The position numbers were made by a program, and so were the translations under genes. Positions 46,011-57,504 of a DNA stretch of 64,000 nucleotides are shown here, piece after piece (position 1 is the stretch's first letter; each line of letters starts with the position of its first letter). The notes below the pieces were generated by a model, which was not told where the DNA came from, searched no databases, and saw nothing but the letters and a program-made list of their open reading frames with translations. Source of the DNA: Maratus speciosus (Eukaryota > Arthropoda > Arachnida > Araneae > Salticidae); contig OZ010794.1 of NCBI GenBank assembly GCA_963932465.1, forward strand, positions 447,966,502-448,030,501, written 5' to 3'.

Positions 46011-47285
46011 GGGGAGACTAGGGGAGGGTTGATCCATTTTTTACGAAATGATTTTTTATTTTTTAAATAATGAATCTAGAATAAAGTTTCATATATCATT
46101 TTACTCGTTATACAATCAGTTATCAAAACAAAATTGCGACATAAGTGTAATATATAAAAAACTCGAACAATCATTGATTTTAAACATGAGAAAATAATGG
46201 GTCAAGGCCTATGAGAGGCTTGACCCACTATAGGGTAATCTTGACCCCTTTTGTTTTATATTGAAATATTTGTTAAGCGAAATGAAATGAGTTTAAAAAA
46301 AAGCAGAATAACTTTATGCTACATGGTTTAATTATTATTAAAAATATTTCGGAAAATGTGATGTGTAAACAAACCTGCTTAGACGGAATTCAAAGCACAG
46401 GGGGGAAATTCCGATTTAAACACCCACTTTTTGTGCCACTCGGCCTGTCAACACTAATTACCACATAGTTTGGCTTCGTCTCGTTGTGTTCATCTTGATG
46501 AAATTTGTCTACTTATCTTCCTAAAGTGTTTTGATCAATGTTATGTTCTTTTACAGAGGAATGAATACCTAACATTTCTTATGGCTGCTGCTTTCACCCT
46601 TTTTAGTCTTTTCCCTTCTTCCTATTTACCTACTGTGGGTACTATTGGTACTGTTTAAATGAAATAAAAGTTCCGATCAACTTTCGAATTCATATTTCAT
46701 TAAGTTTTTTCTTGCTTCTATAGCAATGTTTCACATCTTCATTTAATCAGGTTTAAACATTTTCTTTTCTATCACGCCTTTTTACTGCAGCTTTACAGAA
46801 TAAATTAACATTATTTTAGAAATATAACCATTAACACTTCATTATGTACAGTGTATAATGAAAAAGATTTCCAAAAATACTTAATTAAGGACCTGCTCAA
46901 CCTTCTCCTGATTAATTGGGTCAAGCCTCCCCACATAGCGAGTTTTTAATTTATAGCACATGGTTATGCTCAGCCTAATTTACTGTACAATCTTTATGCC
47001 TCGAATGAAAGCTTAATATTTCTGCATTACCTAAAACCTACTTACTTAAATTTCTATGATATATTTTATCTGAGAAAATCTTACAAAGTGTTTCTAAAAA
47101 ATACACTTTTTAAGCAAAAAGCTCTGCACAATTGATTTTTCCACGTGTGTTTCAAGTATCTTCATGAAACAAGACCATGGTTTACGCATTTCAGTAGCTT
47201 TAGTTGCCACCTATTTGTAAAATTCTGAAATTCCTTTAAATATGAAAACTGAAGGGGGGGGGGGTCAACCCTCCCCAGTCTCTCC
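46011..47285. mobile_element. GGGGAGACT-ended TIR element (TA target), 1275 bp
   Basis: Starts GGGGAGACTAGGGGAGGG and ends CCCTCCCCAGTCTCTCC, flanked by TA on each side. Interior phrases with GGGTCAAG and CTTGACCC occur in both orientations. A 62-codon frame at 46470 is not protein-like. Related in ends, not interior, to 31984-32768. Confidence 0.8.
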
Positions 47286-47289
47286 TACA

Positions 47290-48750
47290 TAAATGAGTTA
47301 ATAATTTGAACAGAAATTAGAATTTTGGAATGAAAATAATTCATTAAAAAATTTGGGACCGCTGTTTTCTCAATTTCGGCCCCCTTCAAAATTTTCTGAG
47401 GGAAACACGTTGCTTCTCTGGCCTATTCGGTAATCAGTGCCTGATTATAAGACATGCACAAAGCATTCTAAAAATTGCTTATTATGAACAATGATTGTAC
47501 TATCGACATTTGCATAAAGTTAACTTATAATACCAATATTATTTCTGAATTTAACCTTCAAGTGAATTAATTGAAAGACATTAGCATTAACTTGGAAATC
47601 ATTTTACTTACATTAATGTACCGTTAAACATTCTAAATGTTTCAGTATTTCATTTACGCTAATGTTATTAAATCCTTTATCAGATTAAAGTGGTATTTTA
47701 TGTATGCGTATTCATCAAATTTATGCTACAACAATTCACACTTGCCCAAGATAGAATTTATATGACATCAAATCGATTCGAAGTTAATCAAATTATCCAA
47801 TTACTTAAGGGGGCTGTGATCTATGAGCGACTATTAAGATGTGAAACAATACGTCACGTATGTTTTAATAGAATGCAATCGAATATATCTTCATTTTCAA
47901 TTACATTGCAACATTTATTTAGAAAATAAATCGAAGAAATGGGAAATTTCTTATTATTCCAAACATCCAACAATTTAAGATTGGATTTTAATCATACAAA
48001 CGCTGTATAAATAAACGATGGTAACAGCGGTAACCACCGTATAAATGAATTAAACAGTATATTACGGCTTATACAGTACGGCTTTAAGAGTATATTACTA
48101 ATTTTACAGTTTATTACTGTTAATTTTGTGTTTTTAAACTGACACCGCAGCTACCAGTATTATACTGTAAAATCAATATTTATTTATTTATTTATATATA
48201 TATATATTTACAGTGTATATATAATTCAGAAATATATGTCAAGGATATAATACAATATATATCATATATATATATCAAGGAATAATTTGAATAACTTTGG
48301 TGTAAAATTGCTCATAAAATTCTTATAAAATATTTAAATTTTGGCATGGAAAAAAGATTCTCCGTAGCTATGGGACAGATTTTTATTTGTAAGTTAATCA
48401 GTAAATTTTCTAAAATGTCTGTTATTTATTTTTTTTTTGAAATTTTTTCTTGAAACTGTTCAACTCTATTTTAGCTTCTTAAACTTTTTCAGAACGTGAC
48501 CCGGTTTCTTTATTCTATTGCATAATTTAAAGTTGAGGAAAATTTTTGTCAAACTCTTTTTCCAAATTGCCTACTTTATTCCCAGAGCATGTTTTCAGTT
48601 GGTTAGAACATTTATAAGCTTTTCATTGCTAAAAAGAAGCAAACTTTGGAGCCCAATAAGATTTACCATCTTGAGATGGAGTTAAAATTAAATAGAAAGT
48701 TTGTACGAATCTTTCACATTTTGTCCTTATTATACGTATTTTACTTTCTT
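47290..48750. repeat. Family R remnant, AT-rich microsatellite, unassigned DNA
   Basis: 47570-47960 carries family R blocks (GAAGTTAATCAAATTATCCA, TTACTTAAGGGGGCTG). 48180-48275 is TA-rich. 48330-48720 is unassigned, though GGCAATTTGGAAAAAGAG-like text near 48560 recurs near 50040. No gene. Confidence 0.5.
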
Positions 48751-48766
48751 CTATATTCATAAGAAA

Positions 48767-49803
48767 CTAGTCGGATATGCCAATCCCAAAACTTTCGTCT
48801 ACCTTATACATGTTAATACTTCAAAATTCTGAAGTACAATGCCAAAATTAAATGGCAATCTATGCCCATCATGAGGATTCTAAACATATGCAATTCCGTA
48901 CATTAGTTCTTGAGATAGGACTATCTGTAAAATCGTGTAAATCATGCAAATGCAGCATATCAGTGCCACCGGTTAGGTGATTTGCACCAAAATCTAATCA
49001 TCAACAACTTATGTTAATTTCTAACTGAACTGGGATAGAGCTATTGCGGAAATCGTGAAAAATTCCATATAGCAGCGATTTACACCAAAAACTGTTGAGC
49101 GATTTACACCAAAAACTAATTAAGACCAATTTATACTAGGGACTAACTGAATCTGAAGCTTGGTGAAAATTCATGCATTAGTTTTTGAGATACAGCTATT
49201 GCAGAAATTGTGAAAAATGCAGCACATCAGCGCCACTTGTTGGGCGATTTACACCAAAAACTAAACAGTACTAATTTATATCAGGGACTAACGGAAACTG
49301 AAGTTAGATAAAAATTCGTGCATTAGTTCTTGAGATAGAGCTATTGCGATAATCATGAATAATGCACCCTAGCAGCGCCACCTGTTAGGTGATTTTCACC
49401 AAAAAGTAATCAGCGCAAAATTATATCAAGGACTAACTGAATCGGAAGTTTTATGAAATTCCGTGCTTTAGTTTCTGAGATATAGCTATTTCGGAAATCG
49501 TGAAAAATGCAGCACAGCAGCGCCACCTGTTGAACGATTCATAGCAAAAAGTAATCAGAACCAGTTTATATCAAGGTCTAACTGAATCTAAAGTTTTGTG
49601 AAACTCCGTGCATTAGTTCTTGAGATAGAGCGCCCACAAAATTTTTGTCACATACAGACACACAGAGTGACAGACAGACATTTTGTAAAAACTATCAAAT
49701 CGTGTTCAAGACCTTCTAAAACGCATAAATACATCGACACCGGAAGTCGAAATTTGTCATGAATCCAATACTTTCTTCTTGTAAAGATAGAAGAAAGTAA
49801 AAA
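48767..49803 (-). mobile_element. Helentron-like element, copy A2 (minus strand)
   Basis: Inverse copy of the 5987-7211 family. The 5' end is at the right (TACTTTCTTCTATC read on minus) and the 3' end at 48767 with CTAG. It has CTGTCTGTC-type sequence at 49660-49680 and about five ~140-bp central repeats with the mirror of GGTGGCGCTG. The 3' stem-loop differs (GGAT/ATCC) but lies in the same place. No protein gene. Confidence 0.6.
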
Positions 49804-49990
49804 GTATTGGATTCGTGAGCATTTTTGACTTCCGGTTTTTAATGAATTTACACAATTTGGTATATCCTGATATCCTAAATACGATATTGCTACGACTGGA
49901 CAGACATCTGTACACAATGTTTGTGGGATCAGTAATTCGAGAACGAATGAACAGATTTCAATGAATCATTTAATTAAAAAATGAGCAAGT
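49780..49990 (+). mobile_element. Helentron-like element, 5' fragment A3
   Basis: ATAGAAGAAAGTA then AAAGTATTGGATTCGTGA and GACTTCCGG repeat the A-family 5' head, arranged head to head with copy A2. A GACAGACATCTG stretch follows, then the fragment fades near 49990. The 89-codon minus frame here is an artefact. Confidence 0.55.
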
Positions 49991-50289
49991 TACTTTATTC
50001 TTCTGCATAATTTAAAGTCGATGAAACTTTCTGGCAGTTTCTTTTTCTAAATTTCTTACTTTATCCTAAAAGCATATTTTTTGCTCCTTTGAACATTTAT
50101 CATCTTTCCGCTGTGTAGAAGAAACAACCTCACCAGTCCAAAAAAATTTACCAATTATAGAAATTAAATGTGAAATTAAAACAAATTAGATAACCCGTAT
50201 AAAGCTTTAACACTTTGTCCCACATTTTGCCTTCTTCTATAATCATAAAAAGAAAATATTGAATTCGCGAGAATTTTCTATTTCTGGCT

Positions 50290-51480
50290 TTTAACACCCT
50301 CTGGCAAAGTTGAAAGGTGTTTATGCACTTGCACTCGGTTTGTCTGTTCGTATGTCTGTCCGTGCTCTAACTCACGTAAACATACTCGGATTTTCATGCA
50401 ATACATATATGTTAATGATGCTCACCATGGCATGTTCGTTATTGTATATGAAGGGTGTCGCATTAAAAGCTCATTTATACTATGTTCACACTGGATACCT
50501 TAAGATATCTCAGGCCGCCGAACTCTCTGAGAGAGTTCCTCAAACTCTCTCAGTGAGTTTCGACTTACTTCGGCTAGATACAGGAACGACCACTCACTCT
50601 CGTTGGCTATGAAGCTTCGCTTTTACTGATTGGCTGTTGCGACCGTTTTTATTTTAAGCGCATGCGCATACTTTACTTTTGATCAGATCACAGACACAGT
50701 GACGCTACTGAGATATCTTAAGGTAAGTTTCTCTATGTGAACAGGCATCCAATTCCGGGAGGGTACCGCTTTAAAACTGGAGATCTAAGATATTTTAAGT
50801 TTCTAGTGTGAACAGGGTATTACTGGGGCACTTAAAAGAATTCCGTTACATCATGGTCTTTGTGGGAAAAGCGTTTGCAGAGTATTTTAACGACATTACG
50901 CTATTTCAAATGTATTGAAATTGATATAAATAACTGAATTTAACTGCAAGATGATTTCTATCGAATGGGACATTCGTTAGCATTTGTCGTTCATTTACAG
51001 GGACACACAAAAGATATCGGTTCCAATACTATCTTTGAGCAATAATTGCTGGAAGTGCGTATTCACTTTCGGTATGCACTTTTAAATTGAACTAATTTTT
51101 TGCGCGTTTCTTATTTTCTATAAATTCTCTCACTATACAGGGCTGCACAAAAGAATTCACGTACCAATCTCTTTATTATTGGAAATTGCTGTAAAGGGGA
51201 ATTTTCAACAGGGGTATATGTATTTCTTAACTGAACTAAATGTTTACATGCATGTAGTTTATAGATGCAAATTTATAATGTCAAATACAGGGCTGCTCAA
51301 AGAATTCGGATAATTTTCCGAATGTAGATCGGAAGTGCCGAAATTGGGTTTTCAAACGTGTTATGCGTTTCCGTATGGTTGAATTAGATATCCTACTTCC
51401 ACTTATTAAACTGTGCAGTTTATTTACGTTATTCTGAATGTGGTGGAAAGTGTTTCAAAATCTATGCTTGACGCATGACT
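50290..51480 (+). mobile_element. Helentron-like element, copy B2, with nested MITE
   Basis: Same order as 28481-29322: a degraded AACACCCTCTGGCAAAG start, TGTCTGTTCGTATGTCTGTC, ACTCGGATTTTCATGCAA, and units with ACAGGGACACACAAAAG (near 50997) and ACAGGGCTGCACAAAAG. The 3' end has GGTGGAAAGTGTTT and a stem-loop AATCTATGC / GCATGACT. It is longer than B1 because of the insert at 50483-50813. Confidence 0.6.
50483..50813. mobile_element. MITE with TGTTCACACT termini, nested in B2
   Basis: Left end TGTTCACACTGGATACCTTA; right end TTTCTAGTGTGAACA. A third copy of the terminus lies inside, inverted, at 50708-50743 (AGATATCTTAAGG to TATGTGAACA). GC content is higher than the surroundings. The 100-codon frame across this region is not a gene. 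Confidence 0.65.
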
Positions 51481-51759
51481 TTTTTCTTTTTTGTTTGTAG
51501 ATTCACAAATTTTTGTATAACCTGAAGTCAATTTTTGTTATTTTTGGCTTATCAATGTCTTGTCAGTCATGTCAAAGTCAATGTCTGTCTGTCTGTCTGC
51601 CGTATATCTGTATGTTATACACATTTTGTGGGTTCTGTAACTCAATAATGAATGCACGGATTTCAATGAAACATTTGATTTAATTAAAACTTGGCATAAA
51701 TTGTTGCTGATCCATTTTCTTGTTTATCGTCTAACAGGCAATGCTTCTATTCCATTTTT
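51481..51759 (+). repeat. Helentron-like head fragment
   Basis: GTCTGTCTGTCTGCCGTATA at 51585, then TTTTGTGGGTTCTGTAACTC and GAATGCACGGATTTCAATG, the core phrase of A-type elements, without tandem units. Confidence 0.5.
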
Positions 51760-52095
51760 AGCCTCCGATACGGTATGCTATTTCTTTCTCCCAGCTTATT
51801 TTGTGTCCAAAAAATAACGTTACCTTACAGAAGCCAGCATTAAACAAAGCAGATGTATCATTGTAAAATCAAATTCTCTATAGCATTTTTTAAAATTTCT
51901 AAGCATCGCACATTTTCAATTTTTATACCGTCGTATTGGAAAAAAAAAAAACTTTTAAATGCAGTTTGTTTGAAAACTGTATCTCCCTTGATTTTTGAAA
52001 TACAAATTTTTTTGTAGTTTTTAGCACCATTTGTTTAATTTTGGCAACTCAAGTACTCCATTTATGCAGAAAGTAAAGGGAAAATAGTTGAAACA
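51760..52095 (+). repeat. Dispersed repeat D, 3' part, copy 3
   Basis: Starts TACGGTATGCTATTTCTTTC and continues through ACCGTCGTATTGG to a tract like 15650-15800. The first 190 bp match 63815-64000 closely. Confidence 0.75.
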
Positions 52096-52621
52096 AGACT
52101 CCCTTTAAAACCCATTTCTTACCAGAAAGTTATTATGATAAGGAGGCCTTGAGTTGAAAAATAGCAATTATATCTTTTTGTTGCCATTTTCTCATAACAA
52201 CCGAAAGAAAATATGTAATTAAAATACATTCTATTTTGAAAAAATATAAACGAATAATTTCTGTTAAAACATGGAGCTATTTAATTTTACTTTCATCATT
52301 TATCTTTAATTTAACACTATATTTAATTTTAAGTAATCTATATTAATGTTACAAACAAATGAAGGCCTATGAACCATTAGATAGCCGTTTTTTTGTCGAG
52401 TTTCTTTAATGACGGCATCTTTTTGCTGCATTTGTGTATTATTTTGCGATAGTGACATCCTATGCATGCTTCACTGTAGATGTTTAAGAGTGGATCGTAA
52501 ATGTGGAATTCTTAAGCGGATGTGAATGCCGTCATTTTACATAAAATAAAAGTGTGTGTTTTATGTCTTAAAATTGAAATATGTTTTGTACTATTTATAT
52601 ATACATACATTTTCTTTCATC
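52096..52621. other. No gene seen
   Basis: AT-rich spacer, unassigned. Confidence 0.35.
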
Positions 52622-52666
52622 GGGGGCGACACTAAATTCTGAAAAAGCAGAATTCCTGTTTTCTAG
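52622..52666 (+). mobile_element. Helitron-type 3' terminus, copy 2
   Basis: GGGGGCGACACTAAATTCTG through CCTGTTTTCTAG repeats 45661-45705 with only a few changes near its start, with the same perfect hairpin and CTAG followed by T. Confidence 0.55.
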
Positions 52667-53640
52667 TTTTATTATTATTTTTAAAGTAGCTATATCTTAG
52701 CATCTATGAGATGAAATTGCACTAAATTTAATATGTAAGATTCGGAGTAAGAAAAACTTCGGTAAATTCAATTTCGGTATTGATTACTAACCAGGGAGCC
52801 GTCGATATGCTATATTTTTGCAATGAATATTATAGCTGCATTTTCGTTTCTATGGTGCTTCTATTTTAAGCTGAATTAAATTTTAGTATACTGTGTATAA
52901 TACTGTATAGATCATATACAAGATTGCACAAAAAAATTCGAATATGTCATCGAATATGAGCAATAATTGCTGAAGAAAGGTTTTCAGCTGTGTTATAAAT
53001 TGTTTATTTCGATTTTTTTACTTTATGAAAATTTAAAGTTTTTAAAGAATATTTTAGTAGCATCGGAAAGTGATTCATAATCCATGCATGTTGTTTGATT
53101 TTTCCTTCCCACTTTCCTAAAAGTCCCTTAGTGATATATATATATATATATATATATATACTTATATTTGCCCAGATTATGAAAGCTGAAAATTTCCTTT
53201 TGCAGCACAAAATTCTATTTATAAAATTCTTATATATCACTAAAGTCAACAAATTCTATTTTTGACTACACATCGAACTTTTTGAAAATCCACGTGACAT
53301 ATTCATTGATCACCCTCAAAATATTTTTCTGCTTACTTGTCAGATAATCTGATAAGTATATAATCAGATTAATCCTATGTTAAGCAAGTTACAAATAAAT
53401 TTCGAGGTCGATAATGTCATAATTTTACTTATTTTGATCATTAGTTGCGAATTAAATATCTTTATGTTTCTTCTGTTGAAATAAAAAGATTTATCGCTAA
53501 TTGTGCATTTAAAATATGCTTATCTATGTTTTTCTTTGTAAATCCAAATTTCTGTGTTTGATATAAATACCTATACAGGGTGTTTCGGAACTCATGTATC
53601 AAACTGTAAGTGTCGATAGAGGCTGCAACGATTATTTATT
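52667..53640. repeat. Fragment of a B-type element and AT microsatellite
   Basis: 52915-53100 matches the last unit and 3' end of B1 (GAGCAATAATTGCTG, CGGAAAGTGATTCATAATCC). A TA repeat lies at about 53136-53160. 53575 begins CAGGGTGTTTCGG, a possible element end. No gene. Confidence 0.5.
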
Positions 53641-53641
53641 G

Positions 53642-53983
53642 TACGAGGGGAGTTCAATAATTATTGTCCTGAGTGTGCATAAAATATTTGTACTGCGATG
53701 ATTGATGTGGAATATTGAATCCTAATGTCTTAGATGCCTACATACCTAATTTCAGAACCGTAACTGCTATATAAACATTTTTTTTTTAGGTGTGAGAGGT
53801 GGCACCTAGCTTGAAAACCGGGGGGGGGGGTGGGGGGGAGGCTGGTTTGGAGCTTATGGGCCAGATCTGAAGCAGTTCTTTGATAGATTTGTGACAGTGG
53901 ATGAGATGTGGCTACATCACTATAATCCTGAATCTAAACGACAGCAGCCACGTCTCATTCACTGTCACCCCCAACAAAATTAG
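53642..53983 (+). pseudogene. Mariner element relic: 5' terminus and catalytic fragment
   Basis: TA then CGAGGGGAGTTCAATAATTA at 53642 resembles a mariner terminal repeat. After ~200 bp of deleted or unrelated sequence with a G run, the frame from 53867 reads LKQFFDRFVTVDEMWLHHYN, then PESKRQQPRLIH, to a TAG at 53981. VTVDExW..HYxPESK is the segment around the first catalytic aspartate of mariner transposases. Everything between terminus and this block is missing, as is the 3' part, cut by the foldback that begins at 54002. Confidence 0.8.
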
Positions 53984-54001
53984 CGTAATTTTTTTTATAG
54001 T

Positions 54002-57000
54002 ACTAGGGGGCTCGACCCCCTACGAGCTTCGCTCGCCAACCCCCGTCCAGACACCGCAGACTCTAAATGCACGCTAATTTGATCGGCTTTAAAAAGATTC
54101 CGAAAGATTGAATTATAATTTAAAAAACAGTGGCGATCTCCCTATAAACGAATTTCTGTTCATTTCTCTTTGATTGGGGAATTTTAACGCCAAATCCGCT
54201 GTGGTACTACTTGATTATCCTGTCGACCAATTTTGCCAAATTATATAAATCGCCAAACCACTCGCCAAATTATACAAATTGATATAATTTTTATTTTAAA
54301 TAACGAAAGAACAAATAAATTCGTACAACATTAATAAAAACACAAATAAAACGTCGAAATAAAAATAACTTGATGACGTATACACGTGTAACAACATTTC
54401 AAAATAAATTAATATAAAAGGAATTAAGTAAAGAGAGTCTTTGTCTCCTGGTATTTTTTAACAAAGCGAAAAGAAAGTTCTTTTAAATGAGACATTTTAA
54501 ATTAATTCTCAAAATATCAAATAAATGTCTAGCGCAATTTCTAAATTTAAACTTTTTTGCAATATTATTTTGTGTTCATTTTATGTAATAACTATAATGT
54601 GACGTAAATATGACGTAATTTCTCCTAAGACTTCTAACGCATGTTAATGAATTTATTATTTTACAATATCCTTTCTCTTTTAAAATTCATGTGTATACTT
54701 TTTATGACGTAATTATTAATAAGTTCCTGCTTTTTATACGTAATTATTTAATTCTAATTTGAAAGTTTTTTTCCTGTTTATAATAGTCACGTGTAAATAA
54801 ATTTTTAATTTGAAGCAAACATTATTGCTTGCGCTTTTTATACAGTTGGCAACAGTTTAAATTAGTACAATTTTCTGAAATCTGTAAAAAATATCTCTAG
54901 AAATGCTGAAAATTTGAATTTAAAATAGGATTAAAACCTGAAAAAATGAGTCAAAATAAAAAAAATTAATGCAATCTGCACTCCGGCAAATTCTAACGCA
55001 TAAAATGATCTAAAAATGATTACACTGCCATGTATAGTTTTTGCTGCTATAGAACTTTTTTAGTGGAACGATTTTGTCCAACTTTAGCATTAAATAACTC
55101 TTAAAATAATTCTTCGATTTGAAAACTGTCTGCATCAGCGTGTTTATCAAACATTTCTGTATAAAACCACCGATTTTCATATTTTCGTATGCATTATTTT
55201 TGTTAATATTAACGAAGAAAGGCCTCCGGTCACAAAAAAATCAAAACCGGCGGCGGCGGTGACAGCGGTAGTTACTTTTTTTTAGAATAGAGAGATTTTT
55301 ACAGTTCATTTTGCAACATTTTAAAGTGATTTTTTCAACAAATTTGAGAAAACAAAAATTCAGGCACAAATGGGTTAAAATTACTTTTTTACGAAATATT
55401 GCATAGGTTAACATTTTGTATTCGCTTCATAGCATGAAGAAATTTTGTATTCTTTTTGTTCTAAATAATGTATGCAATCCTTGTATAATTTAGCTAATAT
55501 TTTTTTTGATCATTACTAATTTATTTTTCTTTCTTTAGGTAAGTATTCCTGTTAATCTTGTTGAGAATTGCCTTCGTATTGTAAGTAATTTATTTAATAA
55601 TTGTTGTATATCAGAATTATATTAATTTCTTATGCATTACACTCCCTTTATTTCAAATCTGGTTGATTCGGGGACCCGCAGCGGGTGACGCACCGCCAGT
55701 ATCGGTCGCAAAATTTTATCCCAGTTTAATTGAGTTTTTAAGTTTTTTAATCTTTTTAATTTAAGTCCTCAATTTTAGATACAGGTAGAAGCCGAAATGC
55801 TTGCTTATTTGCCGTTGTGAAATAGTTATGGTGTAGCAAAGAGCCTTTATCAAGGCTAAACCATCCAAGCGCACCCCGGAAAACTTCGGCAGGTGACGGG
55901 TACTAGGTAATTGCCATTCAAAATTTGTGAACTATGCCCCCCCTTTGTTTTTATAGTTTTCAGTTTTTTTTTTTTTTAGTATTTTTCCGGTTAGTTTTGC
56001 AACATTTTAAAGTGATTTTACCAACAAATTTGAGAACACAAAAATTCAGGCACAAATGGGTTAAAAATCTATATTATTATTTGTCACCTTTTAAGTACAC
56101 AGACAACTTTTAATGTTTATATCGTGTTAGTTTCTCTCTATTCTAAAAATAAGTAACTTACGCTGTCACCGTCGCCGCCGGTTTTGAATTTTTTGGGACC
56201 GGAGGTCTTTCTTCGTTAATATTAAGAAAAATATTGCATACAAAAATATGAAAATCGGCGATATTATAGAGAAATGTTTGATAAACACGCTAATGCAGAC
56301 AGTTTTCAAATCGAAGAAATATTTTAAGAGATATTTAATGCTAAAGTTGGACAAAGTCGTTCCATTAAAAAAGTTTTATAGCAGCAAAAACTATACATGG
56401 GAATGTAATCATTTTTAGATCATTTTATACGTTATAATTTCCCGGTGCGCAGAATGCATTTATTTTTTTAATTTGACTCATTTTTTGAGCTTTTATTTCT
56501 ATTTTAAATTCAAATTTTCAGCATTTCGAGATATGTTTTTTACTTATTTTAGGAAATTGTACTAATTTAACCTGTTGCCAACTGTATAAACAGTGCAAAC
56601 AATAATGTTTGCTTCAAATTAAAAATTTATTAACATTATTTTTAATTTATTTATTATAAACAGAAAAAAAAACTTTCAAATTAGAAGTAAATAATTACGT
56701 ATAAAAAGCATGAACTTATTGAAAATTACTTCATAAAAACTATATTTACACGTGAATTTTAACAAAGAAAGGATATTGTAAAATAATAAATTCATTAACA
56801 TGAGTTAGAAGTCTTAAATAGGAGAAATTACGTCACATTTACGTCACATTACACTTATTACGTAAAAGGAACAAAAAATAATATTGCAAAACAGTTTAAA
56901 TTTAAAAATTGCGCGAGACATTTATTTGATATTTCGAGAGGAACTTTTCAACTATTTTTGTTGGGACAGCGCAAATAATATTTCATTTCTAACAAAAGTA

Positions 57001-57504
57001 TTTTCACGTGAATATTAAAAAGAGAAATTAAAGTTTGGTGAAAATTGCGAGAGATTAAAAACGATACATTTAAAATGTCTTTCATTTATTTATTTATTTA
57101 TTGAACAACAAACATACGACTTGTGTGCTTGACATGAGAGACCGCTTAAAATGTCTTATTTAAAGGAACTTTCTTTTCGCTTTGTTAAAAAATACCGAGA
57201 GACAAAGACTCTGTTTACTTAATTCATTTTATATTAGCTTATTTTGAAATGTTTAACTGGTTTTATTTAATCAAAGAGGAAAACAGCCATAGTATCTTTT
57301 AACAGCAGCTGATTTTTCCTTAAAATTCCCCAATAAAAGAGAAATGATTGGAAACTCGTTTATAGGGAGATCGCCACTGTTTTTTAAATTATAATTCAAT
57401 CTTTCAAAATCTTTTTAAAGCCGATCAAATTAGCGTGCTTTTAGAAACTGCGGTGTGTGAACGGGGGTTGGCGAGCGTAGCTCGTAGGGGGCCGAGCCCC
57501 CTAG
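54002..57504. mobile_element. Large foldback element, 3.5 kb, arms ~1.3 kb
   Basis: Left end ACTAGGGGGCTCGACCCCCT, right end the near-mirror GGGGGCCGAGCCCCCTAGT. The arms pair along 54002-55290 and 56118-57504; checked blocks include AGTGGCGATCTCCCTATAAA, GACAAAGACTC, GACGTAAnTATGACGTAA-like text, TTGGCAACAG and AACCGGCGGCGGCGGTGACA. Each arm end holds two small hairpins. The right arm has an extra segment near 57080-57145. No protein gene found. Confidence 0.85.
55310..56070 (+). repeat. Foldback loop with ~75-bp direct repeat
   Basis: TTTTGCAACATTTTAAAGTG through AGGCACAAATGGGTTAAAA occurs at 55305-55380 and again at 55993-56067, same orientation. Between them lie a GC-richer stretch (55660-55710, CCGCAGCGGGTGACGC) and one near 55860. 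No frame longer than 60 codons. Confidence 0.8.

Noticed and set aside
50310..50612. 100-codon plus-strand open frame
   Set aside because: Runs from a Helentron-like head into a nested MITE; chance opening.
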